DNA from: Sinomonas terrae
Lineage (GTDB): Bacteria > Actinomycetota > Actinomycetes > Actinomycetales > Micrococcaceae
Direction of reading: 5' to 3'
Assembly: GCF_022539255.1 (NCBI RefSeq)
Contig: NZ_JAKZBV010000001.1
Coordinates: forward strand, 1,922,001 to 1,986,000
DNA length: 64,000 nucleotides
The position numbers and the translations under genes are program-made. Positions within the stretch are counted from its first letter, which is position 1; each line of letters begins with the position of its first letter. The notes beneath the pieces are model-generated. The model worked only from the letters and a program-made list of their open reading frames with translations. It was not told where the DNA came from and did no database searches. Shown piece by piece: positions 23,750 to 32,412 of this stretch.

Positions 23750-24352
23750 ATGAAATCTCCGCCTTCGTCCCGGAGCTACGTGATGACGAAGCGGGCCGAG
23801 TCCGCCGCCGCCACTGCTGAGCGGATCCTGGACGCCGCGGCAGGCGAGTTCGCGGACGGCGCCCCCGTTGCGAGCATCACGCTCGACGCCGTAGCCAACC
23901 GCGCCGGGGTGAGCGTCCAGACCGTTCTACGCCGTTTCGGCGACAAGGACGGGCTCTTCGCCGCAGCCGCCGAGCGGCAGGCGACCAGAGTGGCCTCGGA
24001 GCGGGACCCGGCCGTGCCGGGGGACCTCGAAGGCGCCATCGAAAACCTCGCCGAGCACTACGAAAGAGACGGACGTCTGGCCCTGCGGCTGCTCGCAGAG
24101 GAGGCGTCGTCGCCCTTCATGGCGGCGGTCACGGGCGCTGGCAGGGCCTACCACCGGTCCTGGTGCGAACGCGTGTTCGCGCCCTCTCTCGACGGGCTGG
24201 AGGGTGCCGACCGCCGGCGCCGTCTGGCCCAGATCGTCGCCGTGTGCGACGTCTACGTGTGGAAGCTCCTCCGGCTGGACGCCGGGCTGAGCCCCCATGC
24301 GTATCGCGAGGCGCTCCTCGAACTCCTCGAGCCCCTGATCCGGAGGCCATGA
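23750..24352 (+). CDS. TetR-family regulator
   Basis: 200 residues (or 189 if translation starts at 23783). HTH about 15-60: ERILDAAAGEFADGAPVASITLDAVANRAGVSVQTVLRRFGDKDGLFAAA. The C-terminal helical ligand domain is typical. Its stop overlaps the first of two ATGs opening the glycosyltransferase (ATGA), so the two are co-expressed. It probably represses this pair in response to a toxic aglycone. Confidence 0.9.
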   Translation: MKSPPSSRSYVMTKRAESAAATAERILDAAAGEFADGAPVASITLDAVANRAGVSVQTVLRRFGDKDGLFAAAAERQATRVASERDPAVPGDLEGAIENLAEHYERDGRLALRLLAEEASSPFMAAVTGAGRAYHRSWCERVFAPSLDGLEGADRRRRLAQIVAVCDVYVWKLLRLDAGLSPHAYREALLELLEPLIRRP

Positions 24353-25626
24353 TGTCACGCATACTCGCCTATACCTCGCCCGCCATGGGCCACCTCTTCC
24401 CGCTCATGCCCCTCCTGCTCGAACTGCACGCCCGCGGCCACCGCGTTCACGTGAAGACCCTCGCCTCCCAAGTCGGGATGGTGCGGGCCCAGGGTCTGGA
24501 GGCCGAGCCGATCGACCCGCGCATCGAAGCGGTCCGCATCGAGGACTACGCCGCGAAGGGGCCCGTGCAGGCGCTCTCCGCGTTCGCCCAGGCGGTCTCC
24601 ACGAGAGGAGCATTCGACGCCCCCGATCTCCTTGCGGCTGCCGATACGGTCGGTCCAGACGCGGTGATCGTCGACATCAACGCTTGGGGCGCGCTGTGCG
24701 CCGCGGAGGCCCGGGGCGGAGCTTGGGCAACGTTCAGCCCCTACACGCCCTCACTCCGCTCGCGCTCGGTTCCGCCCTTCGGCCCCGGCCTCCCACCCAT
24801 GCCGGGACCGCTCGGCACGGTGCGCGACGCCGTCGTCCGTCGGCTCACCATCGGCGCGGTCGAGAAGGCTTTCATGCCTCGCCTCACACAGCTACGAGCC
24901 CGGCAGGGCCTGGGCCCCGTGCTGGACACGGACGAATTCTTCCGCCGCACGTCCCTGCTCTTGGTCATGACCTCGGAACCGTTCGAGTACCCGCGCACCG
25001 ACTGGGAAGACAATGTGCGGCTCATCGGGGCACTGCCCTGGGAGCCGCCCGTCGCGGCGCCGGACTGGGTCAGCGATCCCGGCGAGCCGTTCGTGCTCGT
25101 CACGACCTCCTCCGAGTACCAGGCCGATGAGGCGCTGGCCCGGGCCGCGGTCGAGGGCCTCGCGGGCGAGCCGTACCGCGTCGTCGTGACGATGCCGGCT
25201 GGGGTGGCGGACCTCGGGGCGCTGCCCGCCAATGTGCGGCTGGAGCGGTTCGTCCCGCACGGGCCCGTCCTCGCACGCTCCGCGGTTGCCGTGACCCACG
25301 GCGGGATGGGTGCGACCCAGAAGGCACTCAGCGCCGGTGTCCCGTGCGTCGTCGTGCCGTTCGGACGGGATCAGCTGGAGGTGGCGGCGCGAGTCCGGCA
25401 TGCGCGCGCGGGTGTGCGGCTCGCCAAGGGCAGGCTCACTCCGCACGGGTTGCGCGATGCGGTCGGCAGGGCGGCAATGATGGCCGACGGCGCCCGGCGC
25501 GTCGCGGCGGGCTACCGCGCCGCGGGCGGGGCCGGAGCCGGGGCGGACGAGCTCGAGTCGCTCCTTCGTAAGAGCCCGCGCAGCTCAGAGTCGGAGTCGA
25601 CTCTGAGAAGCCCCGACGGGCCCTGA
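24352..25626 (+). CDS. UDP-glycosyltransferase (GT1/MGT-like)
   Basis: 424 residues, GT-B fold. N-terminal acceptor domain opening ILAYTSPAMGHLFPLMPLLLELHARGH. The C-terminal donor domain contains the sugar-nucleotide block VTHGGMGATQKALSAGVPCVVVPFGRDQLEVAARV (about 313-347). Family members glycosylate macrolides, flavonoids or other small hydrophobic acceptors. The second of two adjacent ATGs was chosen, five bases after GGAGG. A short acidic, Ser-rich tail follows the last helix. Paired with a TetR gene, which fits resistance by inactivation. Confidence 0.9.
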   Translation: MSRILAYTSPAMGHLFPLMPLLLELHARGHRVHVKTLASQVGMVRAQGLEAEPIDPRIEAVRIEDYAAKGPVQALSAFAQAVSTRGAFDAPDLLAAADTVGPDAVIVDINAWGALCAAEARGGAWATFSPYTPSLRSRSVPPFGPGLPPMPGPLGTVRDAVVRRLTIGAVEKAFMPRLTQLRARQGLGPVLDTDEFFRRTSLLLVMTSEPFEYPRTDWEDNVRLIGALPWEPPVAAPDWVSDPGEPFVLVTTSSEYQADEALARAAVEGLAGEPYRVVVTMPAGVADLGALPANVRLERFVPHGPVLARSAVAVTHGGMGATQKALSAGVPCVVVPFGRDQLEVAARVRHARAGVRLAKGRLTPHGLRDAVGRAAMMADGARRVAAGYRAAGGAGAGADELESLLRKSPRSSESESTLRSPDGP

Positions 25627-25676
25627 GAGCCCAGCTGCTCCTTCACGCACCTGGACTTCCTGACGGACGGCGCCGC

Positions 25677-26097
25677 ATGACCACTTTGCAGGAGCGGCCG
25701 AACACCGCGTTGCTCGTTGTCGATGTGCAGAACGGCGTCATGAGTGACGCCTACCCCAGCTCCAGACCGCCGAGGGCGAGGCGCAGGTGCGCAAGCGCTT
25801 CGGCGACGCCTTCGAGGCCACTGACCTGGAGGACGTGCTCGCGCGCCAGAGCATCGGGCACCTTGTCCTCGTCGGCGCGCAGACGGATGCCTGTATCCGC
25901 TCGACCGCCCACGGGGCGTTACCCGAGGCTACGACGTCACCCTGGTCCGCGACGCACGCACCACGGAAGACCTGACGCCCTGGGGCGCCCCAGCCCCCGA
26001 CCTCGTCATCTCCCACACCAATCTCTACTGGAGCTTCCAGACGGCTCCCGGGCGCACGGCCGCCGTCGTGCCGACCGCCGAGCTCGACTTCACCTGA
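25677..26097 (+). pseudogene. Isochorismatase-family cysteine hydrolase, multiply broken
   Basis: Three frames each hold part of one protein. First NTALLVVDVQNGVMSDAY with the catalytic Asp. Then EGEAQVRKRFGDAFEATDL, HLVLVGAQTDACIRSTAHGAL with the catalytic Cys. Then GYDVTLVRDAHTTEDL, LVISHTNLYWSFQTAPGRT. Two frameshifts and an internal loss of roughly 40 residues after MSDAY are evident. Non-functional as it stands. Confidence 0.85.
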
Positions 26098-26119
26098 GCC
26101 GGCCGCGGACGTCTTCACG

Positions 26120-26767
26120 TCAGGTCGAAATCGGATTGGAGCCTGAAGGGAGCATCTCGGCCATCTTGATTCCAACCACGACGACGGCGATGGCTGCGGT
26201 TGCGATGACTGCCCAGACGGGCGCGAGGCCGCGGGGCCGAGCGACCTTGCGCACGACCACGGACCGGCCGATCACATAGACCGCTGGCGCGAGGAAGGCC
26301 CACGCCCAGTTGAAGGGCCGCACGACCCCTTCGGACCCCAGTTTCTTCCAGTCGACGTACGCGAACCCGAGGCAGAGCACATACGAGAGCAAACCCATGA
26401 CGAGCATCAGGAAGTACACGGGCGTGAAGACCGAATTCAGCTCGAGCATGCGGATCTGCTGACTGCCGCTCACGAGAGTCCGGTAGCTGAGCGTCGGCTT
26501 CCAGACGAGTTCGAGAAAGACGTTCGCGAGCGGCATGAGGGCTACGAGCCAGATCGCCCAGTTGTACACGGCTGCCCCAGGGCGCAGCGATGGCCTTCCT
26601 CTGGCACCTCGTGGGGATGTCTGAGGCTGGCGGAAGTCTCCCCACGAATTCCCGTCCCACCATCGCAGCTGCCCCCGAAGCTCCGGTGCGGGGTACCAGC
26701 CGGGAGGGAGCGATGACGAACCGGTCACCCTTGTACCCTCGGGCGGCCACCCACTGCTTGATTCCAC
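26120..26767 (-). CDS. DUF2510 membrane protein
   Basis: 215 residues. N-terminal DUF2510 motif (PPGWYPAPELRGQLRWWDGNSWG, about 21-43) followed by four predicted membrane helices (about 67-85, 115-137, 151-168, 183-203). Function unknown; DUF2510 is common in actinobacterial envelope proteins. GTG start at 26767 preceded by a G run; a GTG 13 codons later is the alternative. Confidence 0.8.
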   Translation of the reverse strand: MESSSGWPPEGTRVTGSSSLPPGWYPAPELRGQLRWWDGNSWGDFRQPQTSPRGARGRPSLRPGAAVYNWAIWLVALMPLANVFLELVWKPTLSYRTLVSGSQQIRMLELNSVFTPVYFLMLVMGLLSYVLCLGFAYVDWKKLGSEGVVRPFNWAWAFLAPAVYVIGRSVVVRKVARPRGLAPVWAVIATAAIAVVVVGIKMAEMLPSGSNPIST

Positions 26768-26923
26768 TAATGTCCCCCCAGATTCCGAGTGAGTTGCGAG
26801 CCGTTGCGCTCGCCGGTACGGGCGATCCTAGACGACGGCACGCTCCGACATGGCGCGGGAAATGCAAGGATTTGCCAAGGATGGGGGGAAGGCCTTCGAA
26901 AGGAAGGCAAGTCCCCAACACCG

Positions 26924-28327
26924 CTATGTCAGCGTTTCGCGCGCTTGGCGACGGCGGTTGAGGGCACCGACGAGCAGGAATCCTGCGGAGATGGCAAGAG
27001 GCGCGAGCAGGAAGGGGCCAGTGGGGATCAGGAGCAGCGCGACGGCGACGGTGGCGACGAACGAAAGCCACCAGCCGCCGGAGCGGCGCGGCAGGAGACG
27101 CAGACCGGAGGAGAGGGCCACGAGATAGACAGGAACCTGCGATCCGGCGCATACGGCAACAAACCAGCCCGTGTCGATTGGCTCAACCGTCGCGAGGGTG
27201 AGCCCCACAGCGGTGAGGAACGCAGGTATCCCGACGGCGAGCCGATGGTCGCGTGTGGGCGGCTGCGGGGCCACATCGGCGAGGAAGTGCCGGCCGAGGC
27301 GCCGAAGGCTGATGAGATAGGCGGAGGCGTTTGCCAGGGAGAGCAGGGCCGCCAGGACGGCGGCGACGGCCGACGCAGCGGGACCGACTGCTGCGCGCAA
27401 TACTTCGGCGACGGGCGCCTCGGTGCTGCCGGCGTAGGGGCCGAGCACCAGGATCTCCGGCATCGCTACGCACGCGTAGAGCACGACCACGATGATCAGG
27501 GTGAGCGCAATGACCCTGGACAGCCGAGCAGAGGGCGGCCTGAGCATCGATGCGAAATTCGTCGACGCTTCCCAGCCAGTGAGCACCCACATGAGGACGA
27601 GCAGAGCGGGCAGGATCGAGCCTGCCCCGTTCGGCGCCAGCTCCCCGATCCCCGCCGGGCGCCACTGCGGCGCGGAGGCCGCCGCGGCCCCGACGATCAG
27701 CAGCATGAGCGATCCCGTCAGCACCAACGACAGCGTGGCGCTCGAGCGACCCCCGGCTATCGATGTCGCGACGGCGACCGTGGCGATCAGCCAGGCTGCC
27801 GCGAGGGTCGTCGTGCGCCCACCACCGATGGCCGCGCTCACGTAGGAGCCGCCGATCAGTGCCAGCGCCGGCACACCGAGAGGGACGCCGAGGAAGAACC
27901 ACGCCGAGACCAATCGGCCGGCGAGTGGCCCGAACGCTGCGGAGACATAACTCTGGATGCTCCCGGCGGAATCGCCGCCGTTGCCGCTAGCCGCCCTGTG
28001 GATGAAGACGAACGCGAATGCGGCGGGCACGGAGACGGCAAGGAGGATGGCGATGGCCACCAGCGACAGCGGGCCGGCGATCCGCGCCGCCGTGGCGGGG
28101 AGGGTCAGGATGCCCGGCCCGATGACCGCGCTGACGTAGAGCGCGACGCCGGCGGCCGTCCCCAGACCGCGGGCAGCAGTCGTGGTCGATGCGATGGTGA
28201 GAGTTCCCTTCGGGATGGTGGTGCAGAACGGAGCAGCGTCTCGGCGATGAGCCGGTATGAGACGATCGCCGGGGCCGCATGGGTCAATACCAGTGCAGCC
28301 GGATCCGTAGGCCGCGACAAGCGGCAT
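26924..28327 (-). CDS. APC-superfamily amino acid permease, start uncertain
   Basis: About 12 hydrophobic segments with the APC opening ARGLGTAAGVALYVSAVIGPGILTLPATAA and mid-protein GWEASTNFASML and ANASAYLISLRRLGRHFLA. Likely imports an amino acid or amine. Homology-like sequence begins at about 28180, but no ATG, GTG or TTG lies in frame there. The nearest in-frame ATG is at 28327, adding about 47 residues that do not look like permease. Either the true start codon was lost, or a rare start is used. Lies directly downstream of the GlxA-type regulator on the same strand. Confidence 0.75.
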   Translation of the reverse strand: MPLVAAYGSGCTGIDPCGPGDRLIPAHRRDAAPFCTTIPKGTLTIASTTTAARGLGTAAGVALYVSAVIGPGILTLPATAARIAGPLSLVAIAILLAVSVPAAFAFVFIHRAASGNGGDSAGSIQSYVSAAFGPLAGRLVSAWFFLGVPLGVPALALIGGSYVSAAIGGGRTTTLAAAWLIATVAVATSIAGGRSSATLSLVLTGSLMLLIVGAAAASAPQWRPAGIGELAPNGAGSILPALLVLMWVLTGWEASTNFASMLRPPSARLSRVIALTLIIVVVLYACVAMPEILVLGPYAGSTEAPVAEVLRAAVGPAASAVAAVLAALLSLANASAYLISLRRLGRHFLADVAPQPPTRDHRLAVGIPAFLTAVGLTLATVEPIDTGWFVAVCAGSQVPVYLVALSSGLRLLPRRSGGWWLSFVATVAVALLLIPTGPFLLAPLAISAGFLLVGALNRRRQARETLT

Positions 28328-28391
28328 AGATGCCGACATCCGAAAGATCTGCGCCACGAACTGGAGTCAGCGCTCGTGGAACTCTCTTCGT

Positions 28392-29378
28392 TCAGCTGGC
28401 CGTGGTGCCCGCATGCCGGAACGTTTCGCGATACGCGCCGGGCGAGGTGTGGAGGTGTTGGGCGAAGGCCTGGCGCATGCTCGTGGCGGTGCCGAATCCA
28501 CTCCGGGAGGCCACCTGTTCGATGGAGAGCTCCGTGCTCTCGAGGAGCTGCTGTGCCCTCCTCACGCGCTCGGCGATCAGCCACCGGCTCGGGGTGAGTC
28601 CGTGTTCGCTCTGGAAGCGCCGGATGAGCGTGCGGCGGCTTACCCGGGCCTGTCTGGCGAGATCAGCCAAGGTGATGCGCTCCTGCAGGTTGCCGCGTGC
28701 CCACTCGAGCGTCGGGCCCAGCCTCGAACCGTTCGGGTCGGGGACCGGCACAGGGACGAATTGGGCCTGATCGGCTGCCCGGTGTGGGGGCACGACAAGC
28801 CTTCGTGCGAGCTCGTTCACCACGGCGGCACCATGGTCACGGCGCACGAGTTCGAGGCAGAGGTCGATCGCGGCCGCGGTGCCCGCCGACGTGAAGATGT
28901 TGCCTTCGGCCGTGTACAGAACGGCAGGGTCGACGTCGACGAGCGGATAGCGCCGCTTGAGCCTGTCCGCGTACATCCAGTGGGTCGTTGCGCGGCGTCT
29001 GTCGAGCAATCCGGCCTCGGCCAGGGCGAACGCTCCCGAACAGAGTCCGACGACGCGGGCACCCCGTTCGTCGGCGGCGCGGAGCGCGTCCACGAGGTCC
29101 GGAGACGGTGGCTCGTCGACGTCCGCGAAGGCCGGGACGATGACCGTGTCCGCCGTGGCCAAGTCCGCCAGCGACCCTGCCTGCGGTGCGAGGAAGCCGG
29201 AGGCAACCGAGGCGTCGGGGACGGTTGCGCACAGGAGGACTTCGTAGGCAGGCGAGATCAAGTCCGGGCGTCTCGCACCGAAGATCTCGCAGGGGACGGC
29301 GACCTCGAACAGCGGGGCGTCGGGCATGATCACGACGCCCACCCGATGGGCGGCGGATTCCTTGTGCATGTAGTCCAT
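28392..29378 (-). CDS. GlxA-type regulator: DJ-1/PfpI domain plus AraC HTH
   Basis: 328 residues. The N-terminal DJ-1/PfpI-like domain (about 10-180) has the nucleophile-elbow stretch VVGLCSGAFALAEAGLLDRRRATTHW. The C-terminal AraC-type double HTH (about 220-320) reads LADLARQARVSRRTLIRRFQ and IEQVASRSGFGTATSMRQAFAQHL. Members of this group often control amino acid or amine catabolism, matching the downstream permease. Divergent from the EamA gene, with under 100 bases between starts. Confidence 0.92.
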   Translation of the reverse strand: MDYMHKESAAHRVGVVIMPDAPLFEVAVPCEIFGARRPDLISPAYEVLLCATVPDASVASGFLAPQAGSLADLATADTVIVPAFADVDEPPSPDLVDALRAADERGARVVGLCSGAFALAEAGLLDRRRATTHWMYADRLKRRYPLVDVDPAVLYTAEGNIFTSAGTAAAIDLCLELVRRDHGAAVVNELARRLVVPPHRAADQAQFVPVPVPDPNGSRLGPTLEWARGNLQERITLADLARQARVSRRTLIRRFQSEHGLTPSRWLIAERVRRAQQLLESTELSIEQVASRSGFGTATSMRQAFAQHLHTSPGAYRETFRHAGTTAS

Positions 29379-29476
29379 GGTGCCATCCAGGAGTGCCTTC
29401 CTTCCGTGGCGCGATTCTTTTGCCTCTCGGCACCACCGCCGATTGCCCTGAGATGCTCAAACGAAAGAATGGACCG

Positions 29477-30376
29477 GTGAAACCCCAGCATGCCGCCCTC
29501 GCTGTCCTCGTCGCCGTCATCTGGGGAGTGAACTTCGTCGCGATCGAGGTTGGGCTTCGAGACGTCCCGCCGCTCGTCTTCGTCGCGCTGCGGTTCGCGC
29601 TCGTAGCCGTTCCGGCCGTGTTCTTCGTCCCGAAGCCCGCGGTCTCGTGGCGCGTGCTTGCCGGGGTGGGCCTGTTCATGAGCGCGGGCCAGTTCGGCCT
29701 CGTCTACCTCGCGATGCATCTGGGGATGCCTGCAGGCCTGGCCCCGCTTGTGCTGCAGAGCCAGATGTTCTTCACCATCCTCCTCGCCGCCGCGGTGCTC
29801 AAAGAGCGGCCGACGACGGCGCAGCTCCGCGGAGTCGGTGCCGGGGCAGTCGGCCTCGTGCTCGTAGCGTGGGGGAGGGGCGCCATCGCGCCTCTCGGGC
29901 CGCTCCTGCTCGTCGTGCTCGCGGGCCTTTCGTGGGGCGTCGGCAACACGATCGCGAGATCCGCCAAGGGCGCCTCTGGGCTGGGCCTGGTGGTGTGGTC
30001 CGCTCTCGTCGTCCCTGCGCCGCTGCTCGCGCTCGCCGCAATCGTCGACGGGCCGCCCGCCGTCGTCGGCTCCTTCGCGCACCTGACGCCGGAAGCGTGG
30101 CTCAGCACGCTCTTCACCGTCGGCCTCTCGTCCCTCGTCGGCTACTCCGCCTGGAACTCGCTGCTCGGGCGGTACCCAGCGGCCGCCGTCGTGCCCTACA
30201 CGCTGCTCGTGCCGCCGGTGGGGATGGCCGCCGCGTGGCTCGCTTTCGGTGAGCTGCCCCAGCCGCTTGAGGTGGGCGGCGGCGCGCTGCTTCTGGCGGG
30301 AGTCGTGACGACGCTGCACAGAGGCGCCCGATCGCCCCGTCTACACAAATCAGAGCTGTCGGGCAATCGCCGCTGA
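29477..30376 (+). CDS. EamA/DMT-family exporter
   Basis: 299 residues with about 10 membrane helices in two EamA repeats. VAVIWGVNFVAIEVGLRDVPPLVFVALRF and GLSWGVGNTIARSAKG open the two halves. LQSQMFFTILLAAAVLKERPT and VPPVGMAAAWLAFGELPQ are the conserved repeat ends. Likely exports an amino acid or metabolite. GTG start (VKPQHAALAVL) chosen from family length; ATG at 29453 is the alternative. Its 3' part is antisense to the end of the FAD monooxygenase frame. Confidence 0.88.
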   Translation: MKPQHAALAVLVAVIWGVNFVAIEVGLRDVPPLVFVALRFALVAVPAVFFVPKPAVSWRVLAGVGLFMSAGQFGLVYLAMHLGMPAGLAPLVLQSQMFFTILLAAAVLKERPTTAQLRGVGAGAVGLVLVAWGRGAIAPLGPLLLVVLAGLSWGVGNTIARSAKGASGLGLVVWSALVVPAPLLALAAIVDGPPAVVGSFAHLTPEAWLSTLFTVGLSSLVGYSAWNSLLGRYPAAAVVPYTLLVPPVGMAAAWLAFGELPQPLEVGGGALLLAGVVTTLHRGARSPRLHKSELSGNRR

Positions 30377-32301
30377 ACCAGCATCGTCTGGGCGAAGAAG
30401 TTCCCGAGTTCCTGGTGGGCATCCAGGGGCAGGACGGCTGCGACGTACTGGTCGGGGCGTACGACGACGACTGCGCCGCGGGCGCGGTCGATGCCTCGGG
30501 CGTCGAAGATGTCCTGCCCGGGGGTGGGGTCGGGGGTGAACATCTTCTCGTAGTCGACGAGCCTGAAGGGGCCCTTGCGGGGCGTGAGGAACTGCGGCAT
30601 CGTCCCAATCTCGAGGGTGTGGTGGTCCTGCTGGAAGACGGCCCGAACATCGAACACGGCATCGGAGTCCGCGCCCTCCGGGGTGAAGAGCCGGACCGGG
30701 GAGTGTTCGGACTCGGCGAGGAAGGCGCACAGCCGGGCGAAGCCGGATTCGGGGGACTGCGGGTCGTCGGCGTCGGCGAAGGCGTAGATCCGCCATCGTC
30801 CGTCGGCCTCGGCCACGTGGCCCAATCCGAGGGGCTTCGCGTCGGCCAGCCGGATGACGGGGGCGGAGTGGAAGCGCTGGCCCACGGGGAACCCGGTGGC
30901 CAGCGACTGGTGCTCGCCGGAGCCGGTGAGCGGGCCGGGGGCGTACTCGGTGGCGAATCCGGCGGTGAATCGGCCTCCTTCGGTGAACAGGCGTTGGCGC
31001 TCCTGTGCGTCGATGCCGCCAGCGCCCGGGGAGTCGGGGTCTTTGGGCTTGGCGGCCATCGCGGTGGACCAGCGCAGGTCGAAGTCGATCAGCTCCTGGG
31101 CGACTGCGCGGCGTTCCTGGGCGTAGGTGTGCAGCAGCGATTCCGGGCTGCGTCCCTCGAGGACCGCGGCGAGCTTCCAGCCGAGGTTGAATCCGTCCTG
31201 CATGGAGACGTTCATGCCCTGGCCGGCCTTGGCCGAGTGGGTGTGGCACGCGTCCCCGGCGATGAATACCCGTGGGCTGCGGCTGCCGCGCTCGGATTCG
31301 GGCACGTCGTCGAACCTGTCCGCGATGCGCTGGCCCACCTCGTACACCGACCACCAGGCGATGTCCTTCACCTCGAGCGTGTAGGGGTGAAGGATCCGCT
31401 GGGCGGCGCCGATGAGGGATTCGGGGGTGAACCGGGCGCGGGCGTCGCGGTCGCCGGGGTCGTGGTCGCCCAGGTCCACATAGAGGCGGACGAGATAGCC
31501 GCCCTCACGGGGGATGAGCAGGATGCTGCCGCCGTGGGCGGACTGGATGACGGACTTGAGGCGGATGTCGGGGAAGTCGGTGACGGCGAGGAGGTCCATG
31601 ACCCCCCATGCGTGGTTTCGGGCGTCCCCCCGCAGCCCGATGCCGAGAGACCTCCGCACGGCGGAGCGTGCGCCGTCGCAGCCCACCACATACTTCGCCC
31701 GCACGACGACGTCCCTCGCCTCGCCGTCGTCGGCCGCGCCGCCGGTCCGCCGGAGGGTGGCCTTGACGGGGTGGTCGCCGGCGGGGAGGACCTCGATGGC
31801 GGTGGCCTCCATGCCGTAGTCCGGCTCGAGCCGGGAGGGGCTCTTGCGCATGTGCTCGAGGAGGTAGTCCTGCATCCGGGCCTGGTTGACGATCACGTGG
31901 GGGTACTCGGACAGGCCGTCGGCGACATCCTGCACGCGGCCCGTGCGCATCAGGCCCCCCTCGGGGGCGGGGCTCCAGAACGTGGTCTCGTTGACCCAGT
32001 AGCCCTCGCGCACGAGCTTCTCGGCCAGGCCGAACGCGTTGAACATCTCCACCGTCCGGCACGCCACCCCGTCCGCCTGCCCGAGCTCGAGAGGGCTCGT
32101 CCGGCGCTCGACCACCCTCGTCGTGATCCCGGGGAACTGGGCCAGCTGCGCTGCGAGCACCAGGCCCGCGGGGCCGGTCCCGACCACCAGCACGTCCACC
32201 TCCTCCGGCAGCTCCCCGCTGCCCGCGGGAGGTCGGGCCGAGGGGGCCGCGGGGCGGATCTCGGGGTCGCCGGGACGGTAGCCGTCAAGGTAGAACTGCA
32301 C
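30196..32301 (-). CDS. FAD-dependent aromatic monooxygenase, phenol 2-monooxygenase-like
   Basis: 701 codons. GTG start (QFYLDGYRPGDPE, the usual family opening) with TTAGGAGC 6 bases upstream. The FAD domain has VDVLVVGTGPAGLVLAAQLAQ (about 36-56), DG motif YVVGCDGARSAVRRSL (about 210) and the second FAD block RVFIAGDACHTHSAKAGQGMNVSMQDGFNLGWKLA (about 340-375). A thioredoxin-like C-terminal domain follows (about 480-640). Hydroxylates a phenolic ring with NADPH. After FFAQTMLVQR (about 645), where relatives end, the frame runs on about 55 codons antisense through the EamA gene, so the native stop seems lost. Confidence 0.88.
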   Translation of the reverse strand: MQFYLDGYRPGDPEIRPAAPSARPPAGSGELPEEVDVLVVGTGPAGLVLAAQLAQFPGITTRVVERRTSPLELGQADGVACRTVEMFNAFGLAEKLVREGYWVNETTFWSPAPEGGLMRTGRVQDVADGLSEYPHVIVNQARMQDYLLEHMRKSPSRLEPDYGMEATAIEVLPAGDHPVKATLRRTGGAADDGEARDVVVRAKYVVGCDGARSAVRRSLGIGLRGDARNHAWGVMDLLAVTDFPDIRLKSVIQSAHGGSILLIPREGGYLVRLYVDLGDHDPGDRDARARFTPESLIGAAQRILHPYTLEVKDIAWWSVYEVGQRIADRFDDVPESERGSRSPRVFIAGDACHTHSAKAGQGMNVSMQDGFNLGWKLAAVLEGRSPESLLHTYAQERRAVAQELIDFDLRWSTAMAAKPKDPDSPGAGGIDAQERQRLFTEGGRFTAGFATEYAPGPLTGSGEHQSLATGFPVGQRFHSAPVIRLADAKPLGLGHVAEADGRWRIYAFADADDPQSPESGFARLCAFLAESEHSPVRLFTPEGADSDAVFDVRAVFQQDHHTLEIGTMPQFLTPRKGPFRLVDYEKMFTPDPTPGQDIFDARGIDRARGAVVVVRPDQYVAAVLPLDAHQELGNFFAQTMLVQRRLPDSSDLCRRGDRAPLCSVVTTPARSSAPPPTSSGWGSSPKASHAAAIPTGGTSSV

Positions 32302-32381
32302 GAATGCTCCTAAGCCGCTCATCGGCCGACACTGGCCACTCGCATCACGGTAGGGGTCGGTGGCGAAGTGGAGCCAGCGCA

Positions 32382-32393
32382 TTCTGTACAGAA
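32382..32393. promoter_or_regulatory. Operator TTCTGTACAGAA upstream of the monooxygenase
   Basis: Perfect 12-bp palindrome, 81 bases upstream of the monooxygenase start. It lies between that gene and the IclR gene that precedes it on the same strand. A related site lies on the IclR start (33203-33217), supporting control of both by the IclR protein. Confidence 0.6.
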
Positions 32394-32412
32394 GAATTTA
32401 TACGACGGTCTT

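Noticed and set aside
30415..32313. 632-codon plus-strand open frame
   Set aside because: Antisense to the FAD monooxygenase; composition (Gly/Val/Glu-rich, no motifs) is the usual high-GC shadow.
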